Shown: positions 63,791 through 64,000 of the stretch, in pieces | How the letters are laid out: every line of letters starts with the position of its first letter | Numbering within the stretch: position 1 is the first letter of the stretch | Assembly (NCBI GenBank): GCA_945643635.1 | Contig: CALZFC010000252.1 | Coordinates: 3,330,001-3,394,000 of the forward strand | Direction: 5' to 3' | DNA from: Allodiplogaster sudhausi | Lineage: Eukaryota; Nematoda; Chromadorea; Rhabditida; Diplogasteridae | DNA length: 64,000 nucleotides | Made by a program: the position numbers and the translations under genes | The notes under the pieces: generated by a model | What the model was told of the DNA's origin: nothing | The model's input: the letters and a program-made list of their open reading frames with translations, nothing else | Database searches by the model: none

Positions 63791-64000
63791 TTCTCTCTTT
63801 CCCTCTCTCTCTCTCTCTCTCTCTCTTTCCCTCTCTCTCTCTCCTCTCTCTGTCTCTCTCTTTTCTCTCTTTTCATTCTTCTCTCTCCTCTCTCTCTTTT
63901 TCTCTCTCTTCTCTCTCCCTGCTCTCCTTCAGACTACCCTCTCTGGAACTACGATGGCTCTTCTACGGGTCATGCGCAAGGGCGCAACCCTGACACGTAC
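63470..64000 (+). pseudogene. gln: Glutamine synthetase, 5' part, with frameshift; runs off window
   Basis: Glutamine synthetase joins glutamate and ammonia using ATP. Exon 1 (63470-63562) encodes MPSDAFAMKIPLGTPTIDQF and ends THPTKCQ-like sequence (SHPTKCQ). Exon 2 starts in phase ATYIWIDG, the conserved beta-grasp motif, then shifts frame: family sequence resumes in another frame as HLRCKTRTLDKVPSSI. About 8 bases seem lost where family members have TGE. Exon 3 (from about 63933) gives DYPLWNYDGSSTGHAQGRNP, in frame with the second half of exon 2. The shift is therefore confined to one point near 63675-63685. It is either a true disabling deletion or an assembly error. The gene continues past 64000, so only the first 80 or so codons are visible. 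Confidence 0.82.
63736..63925. repeat. CT microsatellite in glutamine synthetase intron
   Basis: About 190 bases of CT-dominated repeat, forming nearly all of the intron between exons 2 and 3. Confidence 0.9.

Overview
The window is nuclear DNA from a metazoan, almost certainly a nematode. Genes are split into many short exons, there are no bacterial-style operons with ribosome sites, and several families are nematode-typical: a ground-like (GRL) domain protein, a NAS astacin with EGF, CUB and TSP1 modules, a lysine-rich nematode-type PTP domain, a TTBK-type kinase, and a two-domain EndoU protein of the ENDU-2 kind. CT/GA microsatellites fill introns and intergenic DNA. I cannot name the species. 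Most ORFs reading as long runs of S/L or R/E are translations of these microsatellites and were left out.

Layout: 75-7921 (+) peptide-type rhodopsin GPCR; 9475-10605 palindromic TA-flanked element; 10986-18218 (+) secreted two-domain EndoU protein whose central 3.9 kb intron holds a complete opposite-strand KCNQ-like K+ channel gene (12696-15757); 18573-20343 TTAA-flanked element; 20702-22990 (-) TTBK/CK1-like kinase; 23543-24985 (+) unrecognised membrane protein; 25523-32024 (-) peroxisomal acyl-CoA oxidase with a 2.35 kb palindromic element in one intron; then a minus-strand run of mTERF3 (33078-35712), TOM22 (36067-36894) and RUVBL1/pontin (37200-39588). Across a 0.46 kb divergent spacer lie RRP42/EXOSC7 (40053-41559) and RBX2 (41856-42693), both (+). 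Then GRL (42910-45054, -), NAS astacin (45816-49499, -), two tandem SLC35F-like transporters (51475-53277 and 54403-56339, +), three more palindromic or TTAA elements (56357-59173), a catalytically degenerate PTP-domain gene (59697-62533, +), and the 5' part of a glutamine synthetase gene (63470 to the window end) that carries a frameshift.

The genes do not form one pathway. The minus-strand RUVBL1-TOM22-mTERF3 run has about 300-350 bp between coding regions and could be an SL-type operon. The most unusual features are: 3' splice sites ending GAG instead of CAG/TAG, and 5' splice sites with GC instead of GT, recurring in several genes and fixed by reading phase and protein homology; two degenerate enzymes (EndoU domain 1 and the PTP); a nested channel gene; a duplicated 3' splice site in mTERF3; and two families of non-autonomous inverted-repeat elements, one carrying three tRNA-like segments.

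All exon joins were made by eye from splice motifs, phase and family homology. Outer coordinates of spliced genes run from predicted ATG to predicted stop and include introns.
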